A stretch of DNA of 64,000 nucleotides, from NCBI GenBank assembly GCA_026770025.1, contig JAMXDE010000006.1, forward strand, positions 372,001-436,000, read 5' to 3'. This DNA is from Craspedostauros australis. Its lineage: Eukaryota > Bacillariophyta > Bacillariophyceae > Mastogloiales > Achnanthaceae. The notes below the pieces were generated by a model, which was not told where the DNA came from, did no database searches, and saw only the letters and a program-made list of their open reading frames with translations. Positions within the stretch are counted from its first letter, which is position 1; every line of letters begins with the position of its first letter. Position numbers and translations under genes: made by a program. Positions 31,648-41,569 of this stretch are shown piece after piece.

Positions 31648-32739
31648 ATGCCGCTCAAGATCCCAGCTGGGTTGAAGAAGATCACCCCGTTCGTGCGCCG
31701 AGCGGAGGAGCTGGACAAGGACAAGGCGAGTCCAGAGTCGCGGATCGTGGCGTTCTACTGCCGCCAGTATGCAGTGCGCACGGGCATTCCGTTGGCAAAC
31801 GGCCTCGAAGGCAAGCAGTGCCTCGGTGAGATAATGGGCGACCTCGAGAAGGAAAAGGCGGCCATGAGCTCCTTCACGCCCGAGGAGGCCAAGTTGCTGT
31901 GTCGGAAATTCGCCGACAAGGTCTTCGAAAAGGCGGATGCGGAGGATCGGGCAGGCCAGTCGACGAAGAACACGGCGAAGACATTCTACGCTGCGGCGAG
32001 CTTCCTGGAGATGCTGCAGCAATTTCACAGCGAGGGTGAGGACGCCGAGGAGAAGGAGGAGGAAAAGAAGCGCATAAAGTATGCCAAATGGAAGGCGACG
32101 GACACCATCAAGGCGCTGAACGAGGGACGGCAGCCAACTTCCGGAGGATACGGCGAGTCGGCCATGGAGGATGACGAGGATGAAGGCGAGGCAACACCAG
32201 CGGAGGCAGCCGACGAAAAGCCTGAATCTGCTGAGTCCGCTCCATCCCAGTCAACGGGTTCCCATATCGTCGTGGAAACTGTCAAGGAGGACAGCATTCT
32301 TGACGAAGAGGAGGAATATGAGCAGCTGAGCATACCGCCACCAGAAGAGCCGGAGGAACCCGAGGAAAGTGGCACCGAGGTCGAGCTCTGTCCACCGCCA
32401 GCCTACACAGCCCCCGCACCAGCACGGAGCGCATCCAATTCCGCCAAACCACCGCTCACATTCAGCCCCATCGAGCCACTCCCACCACCACCAATGCCGA
32501 AGCGAAAGCCAAAGCCAAGCGGTCCTTCCGCAAAGCCCAAAATGCCGAAGGAAGCCGCCAAGCCAAAGAAATCTGGCGGCGTCCAGGGATTCGGCAAGAA
32601 GAAGAAGGGCAAGGTCTCCAAGGCCGAGATCGCGGACGCCACGGAACTCACACGATTCGCTCTGGCCGCTTTGGAAGACAAGGATACCGATCTTGCAGCA
32701 GAACGATTGCAGCAGGCCCTGCAGAGCTTGGGACGGTAG
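31648..32739 (+). CDS. VTA1: VTA1/LIP5, ESCRT-III disassembly cofactor, 363 aa
   Basis: Single exon. VTA1 activates the Vps4 ATPase during ESCRT-III disassembly at endosomes. Seen: the N-terminal paired-MIT helical domain, residues 1-160, with family blocks VRRAEEL, AFYCRQYAVRTGIPL, KVFEKADAEDRAGQSTKNTA, FYAAASFLEML and KYAKWKATDTIKALNEGR; an acidic then proline-rich linker (PPPPMPKRKPKPSG) with Glu runs; and a C-terminal Vta1 oligomerisation helix pair, TRFALAALEDKDTDLAAERL, ending at the stop. Length and domain order match the family (~300-360). The start lies in an ATG following a CAA/CAG-rich leader. Confidence 0.92.
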   Translation: MPLKIPAGLKKITPFVRRAEELDKDKASPESRIVAFYCRQYAVRTGIPLANGLEGKQCLGEIMGDLEKEKAAMSSFTPEEAKLLCRKFADKVFEKADAEDRAGQSTKNTAKTFYAAASFLEMLQQFHSEGEDAEEKEEEKKRIKYAKWKATDTIKALNEGRQPTSGGYGESAMEDDEDEGEATPAEAADEKPESAESAPSQSTGSHIVVETVKEDSILDEEEEYEQLSIPPPEEPEEPEESGTEVELCPPPAYTAPAPARSASNSAKPPLTFSPIEPLPPPPMPKRKPKPSGPSAKPKMPKEAAKPKKSGGVQGFGKKKKGKVSKAEIADATELTRFALAALEDKDTDLAAERLQQALQSLGR

Positions 32740-33430
32740 AGCGTTGGACTATCCGTGCGCCATTTTCGTTGTGTGTAATGGCAATACACCATTCATACGA
32801 ATACTACCTCGTATTTTCCATTGTGCTGCGGCAAGATCGCATTCCCAACATTCATTCGGTCTCTGTGTGAGAGCGAGAATTTCCTACTCCAAAAATAGCA
32901 TTCGAACTTATTATACCTCATCTCTTTCGTCAACTTGGCACTCTTCGTTCATGTTGCATCGTGTGGTTTGGTGCTACTTTGCCGCGAGTCTTCGTGTAGC
33001 GAGTCTACCTCGGCAGGCAGAGTCCAACCTGAGAACTGAGAGCCAATCTGTATGGTGTCCCAATTCCATAGTACTTCATGTGAATAGCTAAATGGTACTG
33101 CGAGGAAACAAACAAGTCGATACTACAAACCAGTCGAAGTGATCATCCATAAATTGAAGCCATATCTTGGGTGTGTGGCGAAATCTGTCGTTGTGTTTTT
33201 GCGGCTTTCTTCACGACGTGACGTTCCGCTCGATGCCGATGTCGCGGACGACCAAGAGAAAGGAACACGGCGAGCGCAGCTTCTCTCTGTTTGTGAGGAT
33301 CGCAGCGCAGCTCTCACGTCACGGACATCAGCAACAGCAGCAACAGCAGCAACAACAACAACCACACCAAACGGTTCACGTCCACACATCACCGCCCGCA
33401 CCAACACCACCAACCAAGCAAATCGACACC
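32740..33430. other. Spacer, VTA1 3' end to light-harvesting gene
   Basis: 691 bases holding the VTA1 3' region and the light-harvesting promoter and leader. The leader contains a CAG/CAA-rich tract. No other gene seen. Confidence 0.6.
33328..33362. repeat. CAG/CAA trinucleotide repeat in the light-harvesting leader
   Basis: About eleven CAG/CAA units ending about 70 bases before the ATG. Confidence 0.85.
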
Positions 33431-34491
33431 ATGGCCAAGCTTTCCGCCGCAGTCTTCGCCGCCTTGTGCGCAACCACAGCTGCCTTCGCTCCAAGCAGCC
33501 CATCGGCCGCATCCACCACGGCGCTCTCCGCCACTGGATTCGAAGAGGTCGGAGGCAAGCCATTCGATCCGCTCAGCCTGGCCAAGCTCGGAACCGGAGA
33601 GAGCTTCGACACCTTCCCAAACATGTTCCCAGATGAGCAGTTCCTGAAGGAGGCCGAGATCAAGCACGGAAGACAGGCCATGCTTGCCTGGACCGGTGTT
33701 TGGGCCACCCACGAGGTGCGACATCATTCAGCGTTGCGTCTTGCTGTGCGGTAGAGCGGTAGTGTGGTAGAGTGCTGTACTCTGCCAGTATGCATGCACA
33801 GAGCACATTCAAGTGTGCGTGCGTGTGTGCGTGTGTTTGCGTATCTTTGTCATTGACTGTCTCGACTCTATCCTGCTTGCGTTTGGCAGTTCATCCATGC
33901 GACAACGAGCAGATCTAGGAGGATCAACTCTTGAAGCGGCGAGATGAAGCGGTTTGGGGTGGTGCGGTACAACTACAGCAGCAGGGATCAACAGCCAACC
34001 ACAATGGGAGGTCACGCGTCGTGCACTGTTTGACTCGTTCTGCATCCATCAATACTCACCACCGATCGTTTCACCCAACGTTCCACCATGCTCAATCGCC
34101 AACACGCTCCTGGCATTCTCAGGGAGGCATGGGACTCGGGATGCACATCCCAGGACTTCCAGTCGAGTCCGACTGGACCAAGGCCCTCGCCGCCTTCGCC
34201 ACGGACCAGCCAGCCATGTTCGGTACCATCCTCCTCTTCATGGCCATCATCGAGGGCGAGAGCGTCGGACACTCCGGCGACAACTTCCGTGGCAAGTCCA
34301 CAAAGACACCAGGTGACCTCAACTTCGACTACCTCGGTCTTAAGAAGAAGCTCACTCCAGAGCAGTACGAGCGCTACACAATTGTTGAGACCAAGAATGG
34401 ACGTGCCGCCATGATCGCCATGGCCTCCCTCTTCGCCTTCGAATCCATCCCAGGATCCGTCCCACTCATGGACATCTTCGGTGCCCAGTAA
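33431..34491 (+). CDS. Light-harvesting-superfamily protein, RedCAP-like, 2 exons
   Basis: Exons 33431-33715 and 34123-34491 (donor GTGCGA, acceptor CAG, phase 0), about 217 residues. Seen: signal peptide MAKLSAAVFAALCATTA followed by AFAPSS, the red-lineage plastid cleavage motif, and a transit stretch; then GGKPFDPLSLAKLG. Helix 1 has EIKHGRQAMLAWTGVWATHE, a middle helix is MFGTILLFMAIIEGESVG, and helix 3 has ETKNGRAAMIAMASLF; the ExxxGR pairs are the chlorophyll- and salt-bridge signature of the superfamily. The pair DTFPNMFP and GHSGDNFRGKSTKTPGDL, with the GSVPLMDIFGAQ ending, points to RedCAP rather than a standard fucoxanthin protein, but this is from memory of the family. It acts in thylakoid membranes with photosystem antennae. 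Confidence 0.85.
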
Positions 34492-35315
34492 ATCCGCCCT
34501 GTCCTTTCGGTTGCGACCTGATGTTCTCGTACGTACTAATAGAGTATGCTAGACAGACAGACAGACAGAACGAGTCGGATTCCTCATCGGTCAATTGCTT
34601 TTCGTCGGCAGCGCGGTACACGACCACAATACGATGAACTGCGCTGGACTCCAATGTGGAACGAGATTCGCTACCCGTGCAAGCATGATTTGTGTGAGCG
34701 GCGAATGGATGAACACAACAACAGGAAGCATGAAGCCCATGAAAAGGATGATGACAACGCAACGCAACCAAAACAAACCAGCATCGTGTGCCTTGTTCGT
34801 GATCGAACTGCCTTCACTCGGCAGTGACGATGACGACGCAACGGCACAATCTGCAAATAGACGGTCACACCAACTGCGCCAATGTCTTGCCTTTCAGATG
34901 ACGCAGCAAGCAGAAGTGGTGGAACCCGAGGTTTACGTAACGAGACGGAGCATTCCAGCAGTATCGCGCTCCTAGGTAGATAACTGAGTGCATGTAACAT
35001 TCCATTTCCATCTTGTTGCCTAAAACAAGCAAAACAAAACCACATGTTTTCCATTCTTCATTGGTTTACCAAGAATATGTATGTATTTGCAAGCTACTCG
35101 TGTTGCAGTTGGTGCTACCACCACCTTGTCTTTCTCTGAATTGAGACAATAGTGTTTCTGTTGCTTGGGATTGTGGATGATGGCACTGTGTGTCTCGGAA
35201 GATGAGAATGTAGAGGAATGCTCTCGAGCTTGTGGTTACACTGACGTTTCTACGGTACTCGTACGGGTAATCCACTCTCCGGAGAGCAGTACAGACTTCG
35301 TCCCCTTCCAATCCA
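34492..35315. other. Convergent spacer, light-harvesting / plastid membrane protein
   Basis: 824 bases with a short (ACAG)n run at 34552-34568 and an octamer at 35256-35263. Open frames on both strands are short and unrecognised. Confidence 0.55.
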
Positions 35316-36302
35316 TCATAGACGAGGCGTGTAGAACGAATGCAATGCCCGCCAGCAGCACATCAGTATCAGCCCCATGGTGATTTCGAGCGGGAACAAT
35401 TCCTCCGCAGGAGCGCTGCCAACCGCCCGATGCTGCACGACGGCCGTGATGAGGGCAAAGATCAATCGCAGGTTGATGGCGTTGACGAAGGTGTTCATGG
35501 CAAGTACGGCGGCCGCCTTGGGTCCGGCCCGGTCATCGTCGGAGGTGTAGTGGCCGTCGACCGCGGTGTACAAAAACGATCCATGGTAGAGACCGGCCAC
35601 GATCCAGAAGATGGAAAGCAAGCACCCTTCGCTGAAGGCTGAGCCGAGGTAGGAGATGGACATGCGGTGCGTGACCCAGAACGAGATGGAGGTCGTCAAG
35701 TTGACCAGAAGGAAGATGTCATAGAAGAGGACATCGAAGTCCTGCACGTTCAGAGGTGGGAGCTTCTTGAAGTCTCCCTTGATGAGATGGACGAACGGGA
35801 TTCCATCGAGGATCGTCTTCGTCCAAGAGTCTTTGGATTCTGCAGACGATTCATCCCCCGGATTGCCGTCATTATTGAGATCATGGTTCGGTGATGACGA
35901 TTCCAACGCAGTTTGCTGTTGTCGTGGCTGTGAACTGGATTGTGAGGGCATGTGCACAGAGGCGCGAAGATGATGCTCGTCCGCGGTATCTGAAACGCCC
36001 GACTTCGATCGAGATTGCGCATCCGACTTCCGTCCATCAGTGAACGCGTTCTCACGGCGCTGATCCTCGGTGCTGTCGCCACTCCTCCTGATGCCATCCA
36101 GCGGTTGGGATGAGAGCCCCAGTGATGTGAGCAATGTCAGTGATGGCGACTCGTGGTGTTGCAATGCACGAGAACGGCACGTTGGTTGTTGTCGAGAATG
36201 TGGATGAAATTGGAAGCAACGGACTCCTGGAATCACCCCATCAAACGATGCCAACGTGGCAATCAATCCGAGGAATGCGAGTGGCTGCTGACGTCTCTTC
36301 AT
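35316..36302 (-). CDS. Plastid-leader multi-pass membrane protein, 328 aa
   Basis: Single exon. Seen: a signal peptide (PLAFLGLIATLASFDGVIPG) followed by VRCFQF, consistent with a bipartite plastid leader; about 110 polar Ser/Arg/Asp-rich residues; then a compact membrane domain with four predicted helices: DIFLLVNLTTSISFWVTH, LLSIFWIVAGLYHGSFLY, AVLAMNTFVNAINLRLIFAL and ITMGLILMCCWRALHS. The blocks AGLYHGSFLYTAVDGHY and FVNAINLRL look strongly conserved, and I believe plant plastid proteins of unknown function carry the same blocks. No catalytic motif seen. Head-to-head with CSE1. Confidence 0.8.
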   Translation of the reverse strand: MKRRQQPLAFLGLIATLASFDGVIPGVRCFQFHPHSRQQPTCRSRALQHHESPSLTLLTSLGLSSQPLDGIRRSGDSTEDQRRENAFTDGRKSDAQSRSKSGVSDTADEHHLRASVHMPSQSSSQPRQQQTALESSSPNHDLNNDGNPGDESSAESKDSWTKTILDGIPFVHLIKGDFKKLPPLNVQDFDVLFYDIFLLVNLTTSISFWVTHRMSISYLGSAFSEGCLLSIFWIVAGLYHGSFLYTAVDGHYTSDDDRAGPKAAAVLAMNTFVNAINLRLIFALITAVVQHRAVGSAPAEELFPLEITMGLILMCCWRALHSFYTPRL

Positions 36303-37500
36303 ACTGTTGGTATCCGTATTTGTGTCGACGGTGGCAAGCGATACGATGGTTGGTTGGTTGGATGGTTGGTCGGTCGGACAAGACGACTGTGCTCGTGCTT
36401 CAATGCCCGTGTGGTATCAGTTGCCAGCTTGCGTTCTGCCTCTCTCAAGAACAATGAACAACCCTGAGTAATGCACTGATGAGAGCGTGGATACTCGTGT
36501 GAATACTCGTGTGGAATACTTCAAAGCACTTCGTCTTCTTCCTTGTCGCCTGGTTGCAATCAAAGCTGTATCCGAGGTATGGTCGGGATGTTCATGTGTG
36601 GGAGCGTTGGAATGGTGGAATGTCGGAATGGCCAGCGATCTGCACCCCAGAGCAATGGATGACACAGCATTTCATCGCCCTGAGGTGGATCCAACCCATC
36701 ACCAGAATCGCGAAGAGCAAAGCGACACAGCACAAGTGCAGCGCACAAACACATCACAGGTCATCATCGTCACCACACAGTTCGCAAAAGACCATCGCGA
36801 GCGCTCGCGCACTGTTCTCGGTGGAAAGAAGTCCTCAGAATGTTCGTTTCGGGATCAAAACGTGACTCGACTATCAATCTACTCAGGATTCAGCTGCCAC
36901 ATCAGTCATTGTTGACGTCATTCGCTCCGCTGATTCACGCTTCAGTCACAAATTGGAAGAGAGTGTTCGTACGTACGTCCATCCGCTGATCGGAATCTGG
37001 GGAGACGATTCAAATGAATAACGGTAATAACGGAAGCGGGTAAGTTTTTGATTTGATCCTCGATTTTGGACCACTGAGAAAATGGCGGCAACGGTCGAAA
37101 CCCAAACCACACAACCGCCAAAGTCAAGGCGAGAGTTCGCGAAGAGACAACGACCAAGACAATCCAACCAAACCAAGGAATGGCAGAGACAAGCACACAT
37201 CCAGACAGACAACAAGAGAGGTGAGAGTGCACGCTCTTCACAATCACTTGCGCATTCGTAATTGCGCACCGAACAACAGAGTTGCACCACACCCCACCAG
37301 ACCATCAAGCTGACACACTCATCCAGCAGCCATCATACTTGCACAAATAGGTCGTACTCGTCGCTTGTCTCGATCAACCATTCATACCAAACGAGCACAA
37401 GCAAGACAACAAGCACCCGAAGCAGCACAAGACAGCAGCCGAAAGGAAGCGAACACGACCGAAAGAATTTTGCCAAAAGCAAGAAAGCAAGAAAGCGACA
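36303..37500. other. Divergent spacer, plastid membrane protein / CSE1
   Basis: About 1.2 kb. Contains a GGTT-type tandem repeat near 36348-36378 and a paired ATACTCGTGTG element at 36491-36512 (tandem near-copies of the octamer). The 300 bases before CSE1 are CAA/ACA-rich leader sequence. No gene recognised. Confidence 0.55.
36348..36378. repeat. GGTT/GGAT/GGTC tandem repeat
   Basis: Imperfect four-base units in spacer upstream of the plastid membrane protein. Confidence 0.75.
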
Positions 37501-40500
37501 ATGGCGCAACCAAGTGGAGATCTGCGTCAAACGCTGATGGGGACGCTGTCCCCTCATGTCGACACGCGACGCAATGGTGCGTTGTTATTTTGGATACAAT
37601 ATTTCGCTGTGTTGCAGTGCTTTACGTGCATCTATATGCCTTCTGTTGTTCGATCTTTGATATGTGTGGTCGTGCTACTGGATTCGTGCTCACGCTCAGC
37701 ATTCTTCATCATTGTTCATTTCTTCCTTGTCATGTCATTTCATTGTCTCCGCACGTATCTCGCTTCCATCGACTACCTTACCACACTTTCACATTCACAT
37801 GCAATACGATTGGGATTGACTTTGGCGCATTCATGATGTGGCACTATTCCTCACTATGCATCAACAACTTTCATCAACAACAACATTCATGGACTGCTGC
37901 GCTGCGCCACGGTGCAATCGTGATCGTTCATGTTTCTATGGTATGGTACATGTCACGTCCCCCCTTCACTCCCAATCGGTGGACCAATCAATGCAACGAT
38001 CAACCATCTGCGGAACCAAATATTGCAACATCGTCATGGTACCCGTACCCTGCCGACAAACAAATTGAACGCCCGCTGTGTCAACAGCCGAAAAGAGCTT
38101 GGAGGCTGCGACGAAGAACCCAGCGCACCCATTGCAGGTGCTGCAGCTGATCGCCAACTCTGATGCTGCCGATCTCAACATTCGACAGTGCGCCGCTGTG
38201 CATTTCAAAAATCTTGTCAAGAAGGGTTGGGATGAGAACAACGAGAATGGTACGGATGGCATCGTCATCCAGCAGCAGGACAGAGCCACCATCAAGACGC
38301 ACCTGGTGGAGCTCATGTGCACAGTGCCACCGCAAATCCAGGCACAGATTTCCGAGGCCATCAGTCTCATCGCCATCGTGGATTACCCTGCCAAGTGGGA
38401 CAACCTCCTCCCGGAGCTCGTGCAGAAGTTCAACTCGACCGACATGAACGTCCTCTGCGGTGTGCTCAAGACGGCCAACTCCATCTTCAAACGCTTCCGT
38501 TACGTCGCTCGCAGTGACGACCTGTACCGCGTTATCCTGTACACCCTGGAGCGCATCCAGGAACCGCTCCTCGCTCTCTTCATCTCGCTTGGCAGAGCAG
38601 TCGAGGCCTACGGGAATGACGCCCAGCAGCTCAAGCCACGGTTCGACGCGCTTCGCTCCATCTGCCGCATCTTCTACTCGCTCAACTACCAGGATCTGCC
38701 AGAGTTCTTTGAGGATCACATGTCGGAGTGGATGACGGAATTCGCCAAGTACCTGCGGTACAAGAACCCATTGCTCACCGACAACGACGAGGAAATGGAG
38801 CCAAGTCCCATCGACAAGCTGCAGGCCGCTGTCGTTCAGAATCTTGCGCACTACGCAGACAAGGACGAAGAACCGTTCCTCCCATTCCTTGGAAACTTCA
38901 CCACTCTCGTGTGGGATCTCGTCATCAATCTCACACCCCTCAGCAAGCACGACACTCTCGTCACCACCAGCATCAAGTTCCTCAGCTCCCTTGTCGCGAA
39001 GCTCATGCACAAGCAGCTCTTCCAGGAGGAGGCAACCTTGCGACAGATCATCACCATGATCGTCATTCCAAACCTCATGATCCGCGAGGTTGACGAGGAG
39101 CGCTTCGAGGATGATCCGCATGACTACCTCCTCACGGAAGTCGAGGGCAGCGACAGCGAATCCAGACGCAAGTGCAGTCAGGACCTGCTACGCGCCATGT
39201 GCCGTCAGTTCGAAGCCGAGACCACCAAGATTTGCTCCGAGCATGTCGGATCTATGCTTGCCGAATTCGCCAAAGACAACAGCAAGTGGGCAGCCAAGGA
39301 CGCAGCGGTAAGTGTTTTTTTTCTTTTCTTCTGAAAGCCAAATGGGGGACGGAAATCAGGGTCATTCTATTTGGCCTCGTTCTGCTTCCATCGCTGGTCG
39401 TCCACCGTTTGTATTTCGTCCTCGCTCACATATGACTTCATCTTTTCATCACATCGCATCATGTTGTATCGCTCCATCCGTACATAGATTCATCTCATGC
39501 TTGGAATCTCCATTCGTCGTGAGAACAAGATGGGCGTCACCGCAGTTAATGACGCTGTCAACGTCATGGACTTCTTCAACACCCATGTTTTCCCAGAGCT
39601 GCAGGACGGCAACCACGCCAATAGACCCATGGTCAAAACAACCGCCATCAAATTCGTCTGCACATTCCGCCAGCAGTTCTCGAAGGAGCAAACCGTCGCC
39701 CTGCTCCCCTTGCTTATCGCCCATCTCTCTTCGCCGAGCGTCGTCGTTCACACCTTCGCGGCGTACGCCATTGAGCGCATGCTGATGACGAGGGATGTGG
39801 ATGCCGCCGGGGTGAAGCGAACCAGGCTCACAGTCAACGAGCTTCAGCCGTTCTTGGAGATCCTCTTCACCAGCCTTTTCCAGCTCGTCGAAAACGTGGA
39901 TTACGATGAGAATGACTATGTCATGAAGTGCATCATGCGCTCGCTGGCCACAGCTGGTGAGAAGATCATCCCCATCACGGGCATCGTCTTCGAGAAGCTT
40001 TCCGGGGCGCTCGCGCGAGTCTGCAAGAATCCGCGAAAGCCGCAATTCAACCACTACCTCTTCGAATCCATCGCCGTCCTCGTGCGATCTGTCTGCTCCA
40101 AGGACCCCAACCAAACCAGCCAACTGGAGGCTCTGCTATTCCCGCCATTCCAAACCGTGCTGCAGATGGAGATTGCCGAGTTCACGCCGTACGTGTTCCA
40201 GGTATTGGCGCAGCTACTGGAGTATCGACCGCAGGGATCCGGTTTGGGAGAATCGTACTCCATGCTCTTCCCACCGCTGCTGTCCCCGGTCCTTTGGGAG
40301 CGTCGCGGAAACATCCCAGCGTTGGTTCGTCTGGTCGAAGCTTACCTCAAGAAAGCCGGCGAGGAGCTCGCACGTCAGCACACGCAGGGCATCTTGGGTA
40401 TCTTCCAGAAACTCGTGGCCAGCAAGGCCAACGAGGTGTACGGTTTCGATCATTTGAAATCCATCACGCTGAACATACCGCCAGCCGTGCTGAGTCCGTA

Positions 40501-41122
40501 CATGAAAACGGTCTTCGAGATCCTCCTGCGCCGCTTGCAGTCCGGCAGAACCCCAAAGTACGTCCGATTGATGACACAGTACTTCGCGCTCTTCATCGGA
40601 AAGTTCGGTGCCGCGAAATTCTTCGATACGATGAACTCCATCCAGCAGGGTGTCGCCTTCAACATCCTCGGGCAGGTGTGGATCCCACGCCTGAAGACGG
40701 ATGCGCCATCGCGGCTGGATGCCAAAATCCAGGTCGTGGGGCTCACCCGTCTTCTCACGGACACGCCTGCTCTTCTGCAGGATGCTACCGGCCAGCAGGC
40801 ATTTGCTCAGATCCTGGTTGCCACCGTCAGCATCATGACATCTCCAAACTTCTCCAGTGCCGACGGCAACGACGACGACGCCGAAGCTGAGATTGGATAC
40901 GACGCCGTGTATTCGGGTCTTACGTTCGCCAGAAAGCGGGTGGAGGATCCATTTGCATCCATCACGAACCCATCCGCAGCGCTGGCCACCGCGCTTCAGC
41001 AGCTGTCCGCCTCCAAGCCAGGCGTGTTGGGACCACTGATCCAAACTGGATTCGCTTCTGATCCGAAGTCGTTGCTTGGATTCCAGAACATGTGCCAAAC
41101 AGCAGGAGTCAATCTCTCATAG
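37501..41122 (+). CDS. CSE1: CSE1 / exportin-2, importin-alpha re-exporter, 3 exons
   Basis: Exons 37501-37576, 38088-39307 and 39488-41122 (donors GTGCGT and GTAAGT; acceptors CAG and TAG), about 976 residues, the usual length for the family. CSE1 is a karyopherin-beta that returns importin-alpha to the cytoplasm with RanGTP. The first exon gives MAQPSGDLRQTLMGTLSPHV and joins DTRRN/AEKSLEAAT, the standard N-terminal HEAT repeat; the importin-beta N-domain follows (IRQCAAVHFKNLVKKGW) and family blocks such as VDYPAKWDNLLPELV, YQDLPEFFEDHM, MDFFNTHVFPELQD and FASDPKSLLGFQNM near the C-terminus are intact. No truncation seen. Head-to-head with a plastid protein gene. Confidence 0.95.
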
Positions 41123-41569
41123 AGTTGAGTAGGCTAGAGTTTAGTACGGCAGGTGCAGACGGAGCATATCACACGCATTCCTGCGATCGCACTCACAAAC
41201 TAACAATACTGGTAGCGAAGAAGGCTTGGAATAAACGAACATGGCCTCATGAATTTGGTTGCTCGTGGTGTGCTTCGAGTAGTACTGGTAGAGAACTCTG
41301 CTCTTCTTCATGTATTGCCTCGTCGTGTCAGGTTTGGTTACGAATTCTCAGCACTCCCCACATAGACACAGACACACTCTGTTCACCAGACAACTTCTCG
41401 TGTGTATTCAGTACTGCTGTGCGTAGTATGTATGAATGAGCAAAGTGTTACTGTAAACGCTTCATGCGAGACATTCTCGTTTCCATTTAGTGGCAACCGC
41501 CCATCGCATCATGATACCAGTTGACTCAAACGTGCCTATCACACGTCCTCGTCCTCTTACACTTGTACT
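41123..41569. other. Convergent spacer, CSE1 / N-recognin
   Basis: 447 bases between stop codons. An AATAAA lies at 41230-41235. No gene seen. Confidence 0.6.
41230..41235 (+). terminator. Possible CSE1 poly(A) signal
   Basis: AATAAA 108 bases after the CSE1 stop. Most genes here lack a clear AATAAA, so this is weak. Confidence 0.25.
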
